Assembly: GCF_900474295.1 (NCBI RefSeq) | Contig: NZ_UCOB01000015.1 | Span: forward strand, 1 to 64,000 | Source: Synechococcus sp. UW140 | Lineage (GTDB): Bacteria; Cyanobacteriota; Cyanobacteriia; PCC-6307; Cyanobiaceae | Direction of reading: 5' to 3' | DNA: 64,000 nt | Shown: positions 35,543-43,840 of the stretch, one piece after another | How positions within the stretch are numbered: position 1 is the stretch's first letter | Layout: each line of letters begins with the position of its first letter | Position numbers and translations under genes: made by a program | Notes under the pieces: generated by a model | Told to the model about the DNA's origin: nothing | What the model saw: the letters and a program-made list of their open reading frames with translations, nothing else | Database searches by the model: none

Positions 35543-36145
35543 ATGAGCCTTGTCATCCCCGATGCCCTCAGTTTTTTTCAGCTCAGCTGTGGTCGCTGGC
35601 GCTCGCAACGCAGCGTTCACCATCTGCTGCATCGCCGAGCTGAGGCCGGTGGATCGCTGATTGTTGTTGAGGATCTCGATCCAAGCGATAGCCGCCTGGG
35701 CGAATTAGCGGTCGCGCACGGGAAGGAAGCCAGTCAGGTCATCGGCGGAAGCTATGTGCGCTGGAGCGCATCGATGGCTTGGGACAGAAGCGAGGAGGGC
35801 CACGACGGTGAAACAGTGTTTGGGCTCATCCCCACCAGCGACGACGGTCGCAGCGGACTGATGCTGAGAACGATGGGCTACGCAGAAAAAGCACCGGCGT
35901 CATCTCTGTTCGCGATGGATTCCGAGGATGGGCTGATCCTCGAAACGAGCTACGAAACCATGCGGGTGTGGGAACGGTTTAGCTTTATCGGCCCGGATGT
36001 GCGCGTTCGCAGCAGCACTGTCGAAGGGCTGTCGAACAACGCGTCGTTCTGTGTCGAGACCCGAGAGCAAGACGTGGGCGAAACCGCATCGGCCCCAAGG
36101 GCCCAAGCCTCCGCATCCCAGACCCTGTCTGCCTTTGGGTGGTAG
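35543..36145 (+). CDS. CpcS/CpeS-type phycobiliprotein lyase
   Basis: 200 residues. The start SFFQLSCGRWRSQRSVHHLL is the conserved opening of CpcS/CpeS lipocalin-like lyases; the barrel continues through VIGGSYVRWSASMAWDRSEE and ERFSFIGPDVRVRSSTVEGL. They attach phycocyanobilin or phycoerythrobilin to the Cys-82-type site of phycobiliproteins. Placed directly before cpcG, in line with a phycobilisome role. Which bilin and subunit it serves cannot be told from sequence alone. The ATG has GGAG upstream. Confidence 0.85.
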   Translation: MSLVIPDALSFFQLSCGRWRSQRSVHHLLHRRAEAGGSLIVVEDLDPSDSRLGELAVAHGKEASQVIGGSYVRWSASMAWDRSEEGHDGETVFGLIPTSDDGRSGLMLRTMGYAEKAPASSLFAMDSEDGLILETSYETMRVWERFSFIGPDVRVRSSTVEGLSNNASFCVETREQDVGETASAPRAQASASQTLSAFGW

Positions 36146-36249
36146 CAAGCTTGTAGCGAGTATTACGGTCTGTAATCCGTTCTCAGATTGAAGGGATTCG
36201 TTCCTGATACCTGCAATTACGATCCCCATCAGTGGACGCTGATGCTCGC

Positions 36250-37014
36250 GTGGCCATCCCTCTTCTTAAGTACGCACCAATCACTCAGAATTCTCTGAGG
36301 GCCGGTGTTCCGAACATTCGCGTCGGGTCCGAAGAGGAGTCAAGGGCCTACTCCATGGACATCGCCATGGATCCAGACAATCTGACCACGGTGATCGAAA
36401 GCGGTTACCGCCAGATTTTCTTTCATGCGTTCAAGAGCGATCGAGACGTCAATCTCGAGTCCCAGCTGCGTGACGGTCAGATCACCGTCAGGGACTTCAT
36501 CCGTGGCCTGCTGCTGTCCGAAACCTTCCAGCGCAGCTTCTACAACCTGAACAGCAACTACAAAGTTGTTCGTCACCTGGTCGAGCGTGTCTTGGGCCGC
36601 AAGACCAATGGCAAGGGAGAAGAGTTGGCTTGGTCCATCGTGATCGCCACCAAAGGCATCGTCGGCATGGTGGACGAGCTCTTGGATAGCCAGGAATACC
36701 TGGATGCCTTCGGCTACGACACCGTTCCCTACCAACGCAATCGCATCCTTCCTGGACGTGACCTTGGTGAGACCCCATTCAACGTCAGCACTCCTCGTTA
36801 CGACGAGTACTACCGCGGCATTCTGGGCTTCCCTCAGATCATCTTCACAGGCACATCCAAAAGCATTCCGGCTCGGGCCAAGATCACGCGTGGAGGCTCT
36901 CCCGCCGATTACATGGCATGGGTGCCGGGCATTGCCATCAGGACAGCCCCTTCAATTGGGAATGCCGACATGGACTACATGTCCAAAGTCCCCTATCGCA
37001 GCGTCGGTCGCTAG
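36250..37014 (+). CDS. cpcG: Phycobilisome rod-core linker CpcG
   Basis: 254 residues from GTG 36250 (read as MAIPLLKYAPITQNSLRAGV, the classic CpcG start); the frame is open six codons further up. The linker domain spans ~30-170 with FFHAFKSDRDVNLESQLRDG, VRDFIRGLLLSETFQRSFYN and VRHLVERVLGRK. It joins phycocyanin rods to the allophycocyanin core. Followed by a strong terminator at 37046-37068, so the transcript ends here. Confidence 0.93.
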   Translation: MAIPLLKYAPITQNSLRAGVPNIRVGSEEESRAYSMDIAMDPDNLTTVIESGYRQIFFHAFKSDRDVNLESQLRDGQITVRDFIRGLLLSETFQRSFYNLNSNYKVVRHLVERVLGRKTNGKGEELAWSIVIATKGIVGMVDELLDSQEYLDAFGYDTVPYQRNRILPGRDLGETPFNVSTPRYDEYYRGILGFPQIIFTGTSKSIPARAKITRGGSPADYMAWVPGIAIRTAPSIGNADMDYMSKVPYRSVGR

Positions 37015-37045
37015 TCGACAGAATCCTTACCAGCACAGCGAAAGA

Positions 37046-37068
37046 GGGGGCATCAAGCCCCCTTTTTT
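37046..37068 (+). terminator. Rho-independent terminator after cpcG
   Basis: GGGGGC-ATCAA-GCCCCC followed by six T, 31 bp after the cpcG stop. Confidence 0.9.
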
Positions 37069-37171
37069 CATGGCAACGGGAAGGTCAGAGCAGTCAGAGG
37101 ATGCTGACCTCAGCGCCCCCTAGTGATCGAAATGCAGCTCTTTCACGCAGACTGATCCCAAAGAAACCTAG

Positions 37172-38260
37172 GTGAATCCGTCCGTGACGCAAGCACTGTC
37201 CTCTCTGGCCCGCCTCACGCTGCGTCAACTGCGCCAGATGGCCAGTGATCTGGGTGTGACCCTTTACAGCCGGAAGAGCAAGCAGGACCTCGTCACGGCC
37301 ATTGCCAAGCGCCAAGACCGCAAGAGCGGTGAGCCAAAGTCGATCGAATCAGGCCTCACAGCAGCAACGCGCTCCGACACCACGACACGGGTTGTGTTCC
37401 TCCCACGTGATCCCCAATGGGCCTATGTGTTCTGGGAGATCTCAGACAGCGACCGTAAAGCGGCGCAAAACGAAGGCGCTGCTCACCTCAGCCTGCGCCT
37501 CGCCGACGTCACCGGCATCCAGGATGGCAGCTCCCATCCCCATACCCTCCAAGAAGTTCCTGTCGACAGCCACAGCACTGAGTGGTATTTGCCTGTTCCT
37601 CTCTGCGACCGTGATTACCGCGTTGAGCTGGGCTATCGCGCCGGCTCGACCTGGATCTCTCTGGCCCTCTCCTCTGTGGCGCGCGTGCCGGCTCTGCACC
37701 CGAGCGAACAGATCATGGATCAGTTCGTTCCCTTCAGCCTGGATGCAACCCCAGCAACCATTGCAGCTGCCGCTCCTGTTAGCGCTCCCGAGAGCACTGA
37801 CAGTGGCCTGCACGAGCGCCTCTATCAGACTGCGACCACCCACTTCCGCAGCCGTCGCGTCGGCTCTGAGGTGCTCCATGAGCAGCAGGGCCTGAGCTCC
37901 GATCAGCGCGGCTTGAGCGACTCCGGAGCAGGCCTTTGGGCGAGTGGTCGCAATGAGTCCGGCCTGGGCGGAGTCGCCCCCCGCCAGCGCTCCTTCTGGC
38001 TGATCGCCGATGCTGAACTGATCGTCTACGGCGCCACCGATCCCTCCGCTCGTCTCACCATTGGAGGAGAAGATGTGCCCCTCTCAAGCGATGGCACCTT
38101 CCGCATCCAGGTGCCATTCCGGGATGGCAAGCAGCTCTACCCCATCGAAGCCACCGCAGCTGACGGAGTCCAGAAGCGCAACATCACCCTCAACTTCGAG
38201 AGAGTCACTCCGGAAGACAACACCAATCCAGCCAGCGAAGCCCAGGTTGAATGGTTCTGA
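37172..38260 (+). CDS. DUF4912 domain protein with Rho-N-like N-terminus
   Basis: 362 residues from GTG 37172. An N-terminal SAP/Rho-N-type helix pair (LTLRQLRQMASDLGVTLYSR, then KQDLVTAI) is followed by the DUF4912 beta domain (VVFLPRDPQWAYVFWEISDS to YRVELGYR). A linker then leads to a second beta region, FWLIADAELIVYGATDPSAR, which resembles an Ig-like or polysaccharide-binding repeat with a GxVxxxxGGxxVxLxxDGxF-type pattern. Cytoplasmic; the function is unknown. Followed after 4 bp by a small membrane protein gene. The first helices may bind nucleic acid. Confidence 0.8.
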   Translation: MNPSVTQALSSLARLTLRQLRQMASDLGVTLYSRKSKQDLVTAIAKRQDRKSGEPKSIESGLTAATRSDTTTRVVFLPRDPQWAYVFWEISDSDRKAAQNEGAAHLSLRLADVTGIQDGSSHPHTLQEVPVDSHSTEWYLPVPLCDRDYRVELGYRAGSTWISLALSSVARVPALHPSEQIMDQFVPFSLDATPATIAAAAPVSAPESTDSGLHERLYQTATTHFRSRRVGSEVLHEQQGLSSDQRGLSDSGAGLWASGRNESGLGGVAPRQRSFWLIADAELIVYGATDPSARLTIGGEDVPLSSDGTFRIQVPFRDGKQLYPIEATAADGVQKRNITLNFERVTPEDNTNPASEAQVEWF

Positions 38261-38264
38261 GCCA

Positions 38265-38453
38265 ATGACCAAGGAGCATTCAAGCTTGCGTTGGTTTGTC
38301 GCCATCACCCCACTTGCCGGGGCGATGGCGTTTCCAATTGTTGTGCCACTCACCATTGCACGAGTGGGTATTGGAGCAGGCGTAGGCGCGGCTCTCGTTC
38401 TGAGCACGCTCTGGTTTATGGCCATGCTGCGCACTGCGGAGATGCCCCACTGA
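38265..38453 (+). CDS. Small membrane protein linked to the DUF4912 gene
   Basis: 62 residues from ATG 38265. Two hydrophobic helices: WFVAITPLAGAMAFPIVVPL and GIGAGVGAALVLSTLWFMAM. A polar N-terminus and a short tail (LRTAEMPH). Only 4 bp after the DUF4912 stop, so very likely in the same transcript. No family recognised. Confidence 0.55.
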   Translation: MTKEHSSLRWFVAITPLAGAMAFPIVVPLTIARVGIGAGVGAALVLSTLWFMAMLRTAEMPH

Positions 38454-38545
38454 ACCGGACCTGAGCTCAAAGCAGTCGGGATCTCAGTGCTGATAGCAGT
38501 CAGAACAAAACGGGGGAATGCTAGAGCAAGCTCTCGTGAGGATGG

Positions 38546-39961
38546 GTGAACAGACGTCAGCCGCCTGGACTCCGCATCCTGCTGGTGCTGCTGCCAGTGC
38601 TTTGTGGATCCTGCAGCCAGGCCGGAGAGCTACTGGGGGAACCGACAACGGAGTTAGCTCAACTCCAACACATTCAGGTCTCCTTCAACCATAGAGACCA
38701 CGCCCGCTACCGCAGCCCGATTGACGGCCGTTGGCGCACCGGTGACAACCTCGAGCAGCAACTGATCGAGGCCATCGATCATGCCCAAGTGGAGTGCCTG
38801 GTCGCCATTCAAGAGCTATCCCTACCCGCGATCGCCAATGCCCTCGTCAGGGCCCATCAACGTGGGGTGCGCGTCCAAGTGGTGCTGGAGAACAACTACA
38901 GCAACGCCTGGAGCCAGCAGCACGAGGCGGGCCTGACGCACCACGAGCGCAAGCGGCTTCAACGCCTCAAGAGACTGGCCGATCGCAATGGTGATGGCGT
39001 TCTCAGTACGGAGGAGCGCCTGCAGGGGGATGCGATTGCCATTCTTGCGCGAGGCGGTGTGCCCCAGATTGACGACACAGAAGACGGCAGCAAGGGCAGC
39101 GGCCTGATGCACCACAAATTCGTGGTGGTCGATCGCAACCAGGTCCTCACCGGCAGCGCCAATTTCACAAGCTCCGGCCTACATGGAGACGCCGATGCCC
39201 CCCGCACCAGAGGCAATGTGAACCATCTGATCACGGTGAAGAGCCCTGAACTCGCCTCCCTATTCAGCCAGGAGTTCGAGCGCATGTGGGGGGACGGCCC
39301 CGGCGGACAACAGAACAGCCGCTTTGGGCGGGCGAAAAACGCCCCCACGATTGAGCAGGTCGACGTTGGCGAAGCCAGGATCAAGGTGCTCTTCGCTCCC
39401 CACGCCAAACGAAACAGCGAGCACGGCCTTGCGCTGATTGGCCAGGAACTGAACAAGGCCCAACGAAGCATCGACATGGCACTCTTCGTGTTTTCAGCCC
39501 AGGATCTGACCGACGCCCTACGACAGCGCGTGAATGAAGGCGTGAAGGTACGCCTTTTGGCTGATCCCGGCTTCGCCAGCCGGCCCTTTTCGGAAGTGCT
39601 GGATCTACTCGGTATGGCCATGCCGGATCGCTTCTGCAAACTGGAAGCCGGCAACAACCCTTTTCAAGATCCCCTCCAAACTGTCGGCACTCCACGCTTG
39701 GCACGCGGCGACAAGCTGCATCACAAGTTTGCCGTAATCGACAAAAAAACCGTGATCACGGGATCCTTCAACTGGAGCCCCTCCGCCGCTCACACCAACG
39801 ACGAAACCCTGCTGGTGATTGAATCACCCAAGCTTGCCGCTCACTTCACGCGCGAGATGAACCGAATGTGGCGTGGTGCGGAGCTGGGGATCACCGCTCA
39901 CATGCGCCGCAAGCTGGAACGGCAGCGCGCCAAGTGCGGGAGTGGGGTGGAGAGGAGCTAA
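38546..39961 (+). CDS. Phospholipase-D-like lipoprotein with embedded EF-hand
   Basis: 471 residues from GTG 38546. Signal peptide with a lipobox-like LCGSC ending at Cys23, so an envelope lipoprotein. Two HKD catalytic motifs: HHKFVVVD with GSANFTSS (His189, Lys191, Asp196) and HHKFAVID with GSFNWSPS near residues 392-410. Between the first repeat and its HKD lies DRNGDGVLSTEE (residues 146-157), a canonical EF-hand calcium loop. PLD-family enzymes hydrolyse phosphodiesters of lipids or nucleic acids. The 3' end exists again as a fragment at 40690-40825. It marks the start of the accessory region; no operon partner is evident. Confidence 0.88.
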   Translation: MNRRQPPGLRILLVLLPVLCGSCSQAGELLGEPTTELAQLQHIQVSFNHRDHARYRSPIDGRWRTGDNLEQQLIEAIDHAQVECLVAIQELSLPAIANALVRAHQRGVRVQVVLENNYSNAWSQQHEAGLTHHERKRLQRLKRLADRNGDGVLSTEERLQGDAIAILARGGVPQIDDTEDGSKGSGLMHHKFVVVDRNQVLTGSANFTSSGLHGDADAPRTRGNVNHLITVKSPELASLFSQEFERMWGDGPGGQQNSRFGRAKNAPTIEQVDVGEARIKVLFAPHAKRNSEHGLALIGQELNKAQRSIDMALFVFSAQDLTDALRQRVNEGVKVRLLADPGFASRPFSEVLDLLGMAMPDRFCKLEAGNNPFQDPLQTVGTPRLARGDKLHHKFAVIDKKTVITGSFNWSPSAAHTNDETLLVIESPKLAAHFTREMNRMWRGAELGITAHMRRKLERQRAKCGSGVERS

Positions 39962-40002
39962 CAAGCAAGGGTTAAAATAAAAAACCATTATCTAACAAGC
40001 AC

Positions 40003-40295
40003 ATGAAAATCTTATTCTCATTGATTGCATCGGCAGCAGCAATAAGCTTCCACATACCAGCCGAAGCGAGCAAAGGCATTCCAGCGGACATTGAAACGCT
40101 TGACCGCCTCTGGCAGCAATACAATATTTCGTGCAAAAGGGAGTTCAAAAAGCCTGCCAACTGAGAGACAACTATCGTGAGATCATTAAACAGAATTTCC
40201 CTAATGCAGTCCCTGCCTCCTGTCCAGCAGGAATGAAAAGAGTTTGGCTTAAAACTGGGAGAGATGGAATGGGAGCAGGCTGCAAGATGCTTTAG
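40003..40295 (+). pseudogene. Small secreted protein gene, apparently frameshifted
   Basis: The ATG at 40003 gives a signal peptide (MKILFSLIASAAAISFHIPA) and a short mature part ending at TGA 40162-40164. Adding one A to the A5 tract near 40147-40151 continues the frame as KKACQLRDNYREIIKQNF and ends at TAG 40293-40295, for 97 residues with paired Cys (CPAG, GAGC). The join reads as one compact protein, so a one-base deletion, or slippage in the homopolymer, is likely. I do not recognise the family. Confidence 0.55.
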
Positions 40296-40333
40296 TTGAA
40301 ACCAAACAGAAGGAACTGGCTACTCAAGAAGGA

Positions 40334-40681
40334 ATGAGAATACGAAACAAAATCTCAATAGCACTCTCACTCGTGACACTTATTCCGACAGGGGGGAAGA
40401 CAGAAGGTCAAATGTGCAAAGTAAGTGACCCTAACGATACCCATGTCAATCTTCGGCACCCCGGGAACGGAGAATTCATAAGGTCGCTGCCAAATGGAAG
40501 CTGGATCTGGGTTGAATCCAATGGAACGGAACATGACCAGAAAAACAGCGCTTGGACAGCTACTATCAACCAAAGGTCAAAGTCTCCAACGGGGAGGGAG
40601 TTTGTCCTTAGCAAATTCGTCTATGGATGCAGACCAGGCTCACCGTTCTCAGATTGGTTTACAGAATCCAAACAAGAATAA
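40334..40681 (+). CDS. Small secreted SH3-like protein
   Basis: 115 residues. Weak signal peptide (ISIALSLVTLIPTGG). The mature part MCKVSDPNDTHVNLRHPGNG and FIRSLPNGSWIWVE follows the bacterial SH3 pattern (VNLR..P.G..I..L.NG..V.V), then KFVYGCRPG with a second Cys. Bacterial SH3 domains often bind peptidoglycan or anchor surface proteins. An AAGGA lies immediately before the ATG, too near to be a usual ribosome site, so the start is uncertain. It stands between the broken gene at 40003 and the PLD fragment. Confidence 0.5.
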   Translation: MRIRNKISIALSLVTLIPTGGKTEGQMCKVSDPNDTHVNLRHPGNGEFIRSLPNGSWIWVESNGTEHDQKNSAWTATINQRSKSPTGREFVLSKFVYGCRPGSPFSDWFTESKQE

Positions 40682-40685
40682 AGAG

Positions 40686-40836
40686 TCACTTAAACGACGA
40701 AACCCTGTTAGTGGTTGAATCACCCAAGCTTGCCGCACACTTCACGCGCAAGATGAACCGAATGCGGGGTGACGATGCATCTAAAGGGAGCGGGTCAGCC
40801 GTGGGAGTGAAACCAAGGAGGGAGAACGGTTGCTGA
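40686..40836 (+). pseudogene. Duplicated 3' fragment of the PLD-like gene
   Basis: The stretch at ~40690-40770 repeats ~39790-39870 of the PLD-like gene almost base for base, encoding NDETLLVVESPKLAAHF then TRKMNRM against NDETLLVIESPKLAAHF and TREMNRM. Similarity fades after GGGGTGACGA. There is no start, no HKD motif and no complete domain, so this is a relic of a tandem copy that lost its 5' part or of a local duplication. Confidence 0.8.
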
Positions 40837-41103
40837 AGGCTTCTCATCAGCCCATTCCGCAGCCCTAGAAGCATGCCTGAGCAGCCTGATCACAGGCCTG
40901 GGATCACACAATGAAGGCGACACTCTTTGCATGAGGCGCAACAACACATCTTTGAAGCCAACAACAAATTGAGAAAGCTCTAAAAGAAGAAGAAGCCCAA
41001 GAAGCCATCAGTAAATATTGAAATGTGAAACAGCCTTGAAGAGCCCCCTGCAACCTGCTAACAAGAATCAGGAATCAACCGTCAACATCGTCAAAACAGA
41101 ATA
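40837..41103. other. Intergenic, no gene seen
   Basis: 267 bp of AT-rich sequence with an A/G-rich run (AAAAGAAGAAGAAGCCCAAG) around 40983-41002. No convincing frame, hairpin terminator or RNA gene. The promoter of the next lipoprotein is probably here. Confidence 0.4.
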
Positions 41104-41721
41104 ATGATGAGCAACTGGAAAACTTACCTCCTTGCCTTTGGGCTCTTATCAACAGCTGCAATCGGACTTGCAAGCTGCGATAACAACACAGGCACAACGC
41201 AACCACCCGCTGATCCAGTCGTCGAGGGGAGAGAGGTGCAGGCAAACACAACGCCTCAGACGAACACTGGAGAAGAAGTCATTGAAACAAAATCCCAGAA
41301 CCAAAAAGAGAACTCTTTAGCTATTGAACCCCATCAAATCGAAGGAGTTGTTGTTTCTCTTCTCAACGTGAAGAGATCAAGTGGGAACACTTTGAATATT
41401 TACTGGAAGATGACCAACACATCCTCAGAAGACAAGACACTGGTGAAGTGCTCGGCGGCATGGTATTGCGCCTACAAGTTGGCTGCAGGCGCATACGGCA
41501 ACGGCACTTATATTATCGACAGCATCAATCAGAAGAAGCACTTAGTCGTTAGAGCCAACAAAAAGCCTGTAGTCAGTACATTCAAAACGCCAATTATTCT
41601 ATCTCCCAACTCAAGCATCAATCTCTGGGCAAAATTCCCAGCACCGCCTGCAGATGTCAAAACCGTATCGATCTATTTGGCTGGCGTTGCACCAATCGAA
41701 GACATTCGCATTACGGAATAG
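41104..41721 (+). CDS. Secreted lipoprotein of unknown function
   Basis: 205 residues. Signal peptide MMSNWKTYLLAFGLLSTAAI with lipobox GLASC, then a Thr/Asn/Glu-rich linker (~residues 27-75). The globular part, QIEGVVVSLLNVKRSSGNTL to VSIYLAGVAPIEDIRI, looks like an Ig-like beta sandwich of the kind seen in DUF4352-type proteins, with a Cys pair (KCSAAWYCAY). It starts the pair with the OmpA-like gene 4 bp downstream. AT-rich. Surface or periplasmic role inferred only from the signal. Confidence 0.65.
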   Translation: MMSNWKTYLLAFGLLSTAAIGLASCDNNTGTTQPPADPVVEGREVQANTTPQTNTGEEVIETKSQNQKENSLAIEPHQIEGVVVSLLNVKRSSGNTLNIYWKMTNTSSEDKTLVKCSAAWYCAYKLAAGAYGNGTYIIDSINQKKHLVVRANKKPVVSTFKTPIILSPNSSINLWAKFPAPPADVKTVSIYLAGVAPIEDIRITE

Positions 41722-41725
41722 GGAC

Positions 41726-42370
41726 ATGCCAAAGCACTACCTTCACACCCGACAAATGCCTCGAAACTTGCTCTTCGTTATTCTGCTGTTCCATCTACAT
41801 CTCTTTGGATCAGCCAGTGCTGCGTGGGGCAATCCAACTTCAGGAACAGCCAGTGAAGCTGAAACAACAAGAGCTCAAGATACGAAGCCCGATATTTCCA
41901 ATAAAGAGAGAAAAGCAGCCGTACAAAACCTTGAGTTTGTGATTCAGGATATAGATTATCCTGTCATCAACCTGAACACGATCACTGAATCAGAGGATGA
42001 GATCGTAATCGAATTGGCGGCTGACATTCTCTTCGATTTTGATCAAGCAAAGCTGAAATCTTCCGCTTTGACATCCCTAAAAAGCGTCGCACAACGGATC
42101 AGCAATTCTGCGCGCGGAGAGATTCGGATTGAAGGACACACTGACTCAAAAGGATCAGACTCTTACAATCAAGATCTTTCAGAAAAACGCGCAAGGTCCG
42201 TTCGTGATTGGTTGATCAATAGCGGGGGGCTCACAACATTTCAATTCGTCATCAAAGGTTTTGGGGAAACGAAACCAGCAGTGCCCAACGAAACAGAAAG
42301 CGGCGAAGATGATCCTTCAGGTCGCCAACGCAATCGCAGGGTTGAGATAATCATCAACACCAAAGGGTGA
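41726..42370 (+). CDS. OmpA-family peptidoglycan-binding protein
   Basis: 214 residues from ATG 41726. Hydrophobic signal (RNLLFVILLFHLHLFGSASA). A C-terminal OmpA domain: ADILFDFDQAKLKSSALTSL, IRIEGHTDSKGSDSYNQDLS, KRARSVRDWL, GFGETKP, and RQRNRRVEI, containing the Asp and Arg that bind diaminopimelate. The region between signal and domain is short and variable, with no beta-barrel. Four bases separate it from the preceding lipoprotein stop, so they are probably one operon tethering to the cell wall. Confidence 0.9.
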   Translation: MPKHYLHTRQMPRNLLFVILLFHLHLFGSASAAWGNPTSGTASEAETTRAQDTKPDISNKERKAAVQNLEFVIQDIDYPVINLNTITESEDEIVIELAADILFDFDQAKLKSSALTSLKSVAQRISNSARGEIRIEGHTDSKGSDSYNQDLSEKRARSVRDWLINSGGLTTFQFVIKGFGETKPAVPNETESGEDDPSGRQRNRRVEIIINTKG

Positions 42371-42403
42371 AGTGATGGCAATACTTTCACTCAAGCCAAG
42401 GCT

Positions 42404-42832
42404 CTAGTCACTCACAACCCTGCATCCATCAAGGGTGACCCCTAAAGTTGTGCCACCAACGACACCAGCCACAACAACCCTTTGCCCCTTCCTAAGAGAG
42501 GAAGCACCCTCCACCTCTCCTGGCGTCAGGAAACATTGAACAGAAGCAAAATCGTACTGACCAGTGATCGAGACATAAGGATTATCAAGGATATCTTTAT
42601 CCACAGACCCCACCGGACCGCTCACATAGATCAACTGTCCATCATATTTACTTTCAGCGGCAATTGAATTCTCATCAAATTCATCAGCCAAATCCTTGTA
42701 ATTCACCCTATAGGCTGGGCTCGAATAATCAAGCCCAGAATAATCAACCTCATCCTCAACAGAACCAGCAGCCAACAAAGAAAAAATGCCCAAGCCAGCA
42801 AAAAAGGCTGCAGACTGACGCAGTTTGTGCAT
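42404..42832 (-). CDS. Secreted OB-fold (tRNA_anti-like) protein
   Basis: 142 residues with a signal peptide (FFAGLGIFSLLAAGS). The pattern VNYKDLADEFDENSIAAESK, then YDGQLIYVSGPVGSVD and RKGQRVVVAGVVGGTT LG-type ending matches the OB-fold group annotated tRNA_anti-like, small exported proteins often met in gut and marine bacteria. Two Cys (VQCFL, DGCRVV) may pair. Monocistronic, convergent with the OmpA-like gene. Function unknown. Confidence 0.65.
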   Translation of the reverse strand: MHKLRQSAAFFAGLGIFSLLAAGSVEDEVDYSGLDYSSPAYRVNYKDLADEFDENSIAAESKYDGQLIYVSGPVGSVDKDILDNPYVSITGQYDFASVQCFLTPGEVEGASSLRKGQRVVVAGVVGGTTLGVTLDGCRVVSD

Positions 42833-42879
42833 GAGAAGAATTTACAGGTTGGGCAATTTACAGCATCGATAAAAACGAG

Positions 42880-43383
42880 TCAAGCATTCTTCGTGGTAGC
42901 ACAAACGATGACAGAAGCAACCACAGCAAGAAGCACATCCGCAAGATCGGCAACACCACTCAAATAACCAGCCCACTGCAAGAGATCAGGAATCTGAGCC
43001 AACAACAAAAACCAAACCAAACGAAACCTCCAAGCAAAAGAAGCTCGGCCAACAAAAGATCGCAATCCCTGCTCAAGGAAGTAACATAAGGCCAAATGCC
43101 ATAAAGCATTTGGCAGAGAGTAAACGATTAGCGCATAGACCTGACCTTCACCAATCAGACTCAAACAAGCCGAATTCAATGTGGCTTTAACACCAAGCCA
43201 GCGCACACCAAACAAGAAGAGCGCAAGCCTTTCATACAGAAGCACAGGAGTGCGACAAGAGGCGTAAAAAGCACCACCTAATGTGATTGGAAGTATATAT
43301 TTCAAGAAAACTCGCCGTAAAGTTCTAGCCATACTCAAACCAACGACTAACGCCATCAGGCCTTGCCTTAGCGTAATCACCAA
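42880..43383 (-). CDS. Multi-spanning membrane protein, unknown
   Basis: 167 residues from a GTG start. About four hydrophobic segments, for instance RRVFLKYILPITLGGAFYAS, YALIVYSLPNALWHLALCYF and VADLADVLLAVVASVIVCAT. Basic loops suggest inner-membrane placement. Codon use and AT content match the surrounding islet. Not recognised. It is 47 bp upstream of the OB-fold gene on the same strand. Confidence 0.5.
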   Translation of the reverse strand: MVITLRQGLMALVVGLSMARTLRRVFLKYILPITLGGAFYASCRTPVLLYERLALFLFGVRWLGVKATLNSACLSLIGEGQVYALIVYSLPNALWHLALCYFLEQGLRSFVGRASFAWRFRLVWFLLLAQIPDLLQWAGYLSGVADLADVLLAVVASVIVCATTKNA

Positions 43384-43498
43384 ACCTCAATCGTTCAAAG
43401 AGAGAACAGCCGACTCGGTGCCAAAGCTCAGGGAGCAATGCTGAAGAGAGCAGCTGAGCTGGGCAAGGGGAATGGGGTGAGGAACCCAGCCATCGCGT

Positions 43499-43840
43499 TT
43501 AAAATCGCATGTTGCAGCGCGCAGCATGAAGCTGCAGCTCACCCTGATAAACCTCAGATTCTGGTCTATAGAGAAACGGTGCCCTAGTCCCAGAGGCTAA
43601 TTCTCCTGCCGAACAATCTAGGCGTTTCTGATCAATCTCAATCTCAAATTGATCGATACGGATACCATCCTGGGGAGGTGATGTTGGCTTCTCCGCTTCG
43701 ATCGGAGACATCGGTGCAAGAGGTCCGGCAAACAGTCCTAGAGCTGTGAAACCCCACAGTAAAAAGCCTCTCGAGCCTGGCCCATCTTGAGAGGGAAGCC
43801 AGCAGAGGTGGAGGAAATGGCGCCAGGTGGAGTTGAGCAT
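43499..43840 (-). CDS. Hypothetical secreted protein
   Basis: 113 residues. A hydrophobic stretch (GFLLWGFTALGLFAGPLAPM) may act as signal or anchor; the rest reads QFEIEIDQKRLDCSAGELAS and ends LHAARCNMRF, with two Cys. No homology recognised. The neighbour on the same strand begins 115 bp downstream. Confidence 0.4.
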   Translation of the reverse strand: MLNSTWRHFLHLCWLPSQDGPGSRGFLLWGFTALGLFAGPLAPMSPIEAEKPTSPPQDGIRIDQFEIEIDQKRLDCSAGELASGTRAPFLYRPESEVYQGELQLHAARCNMRF

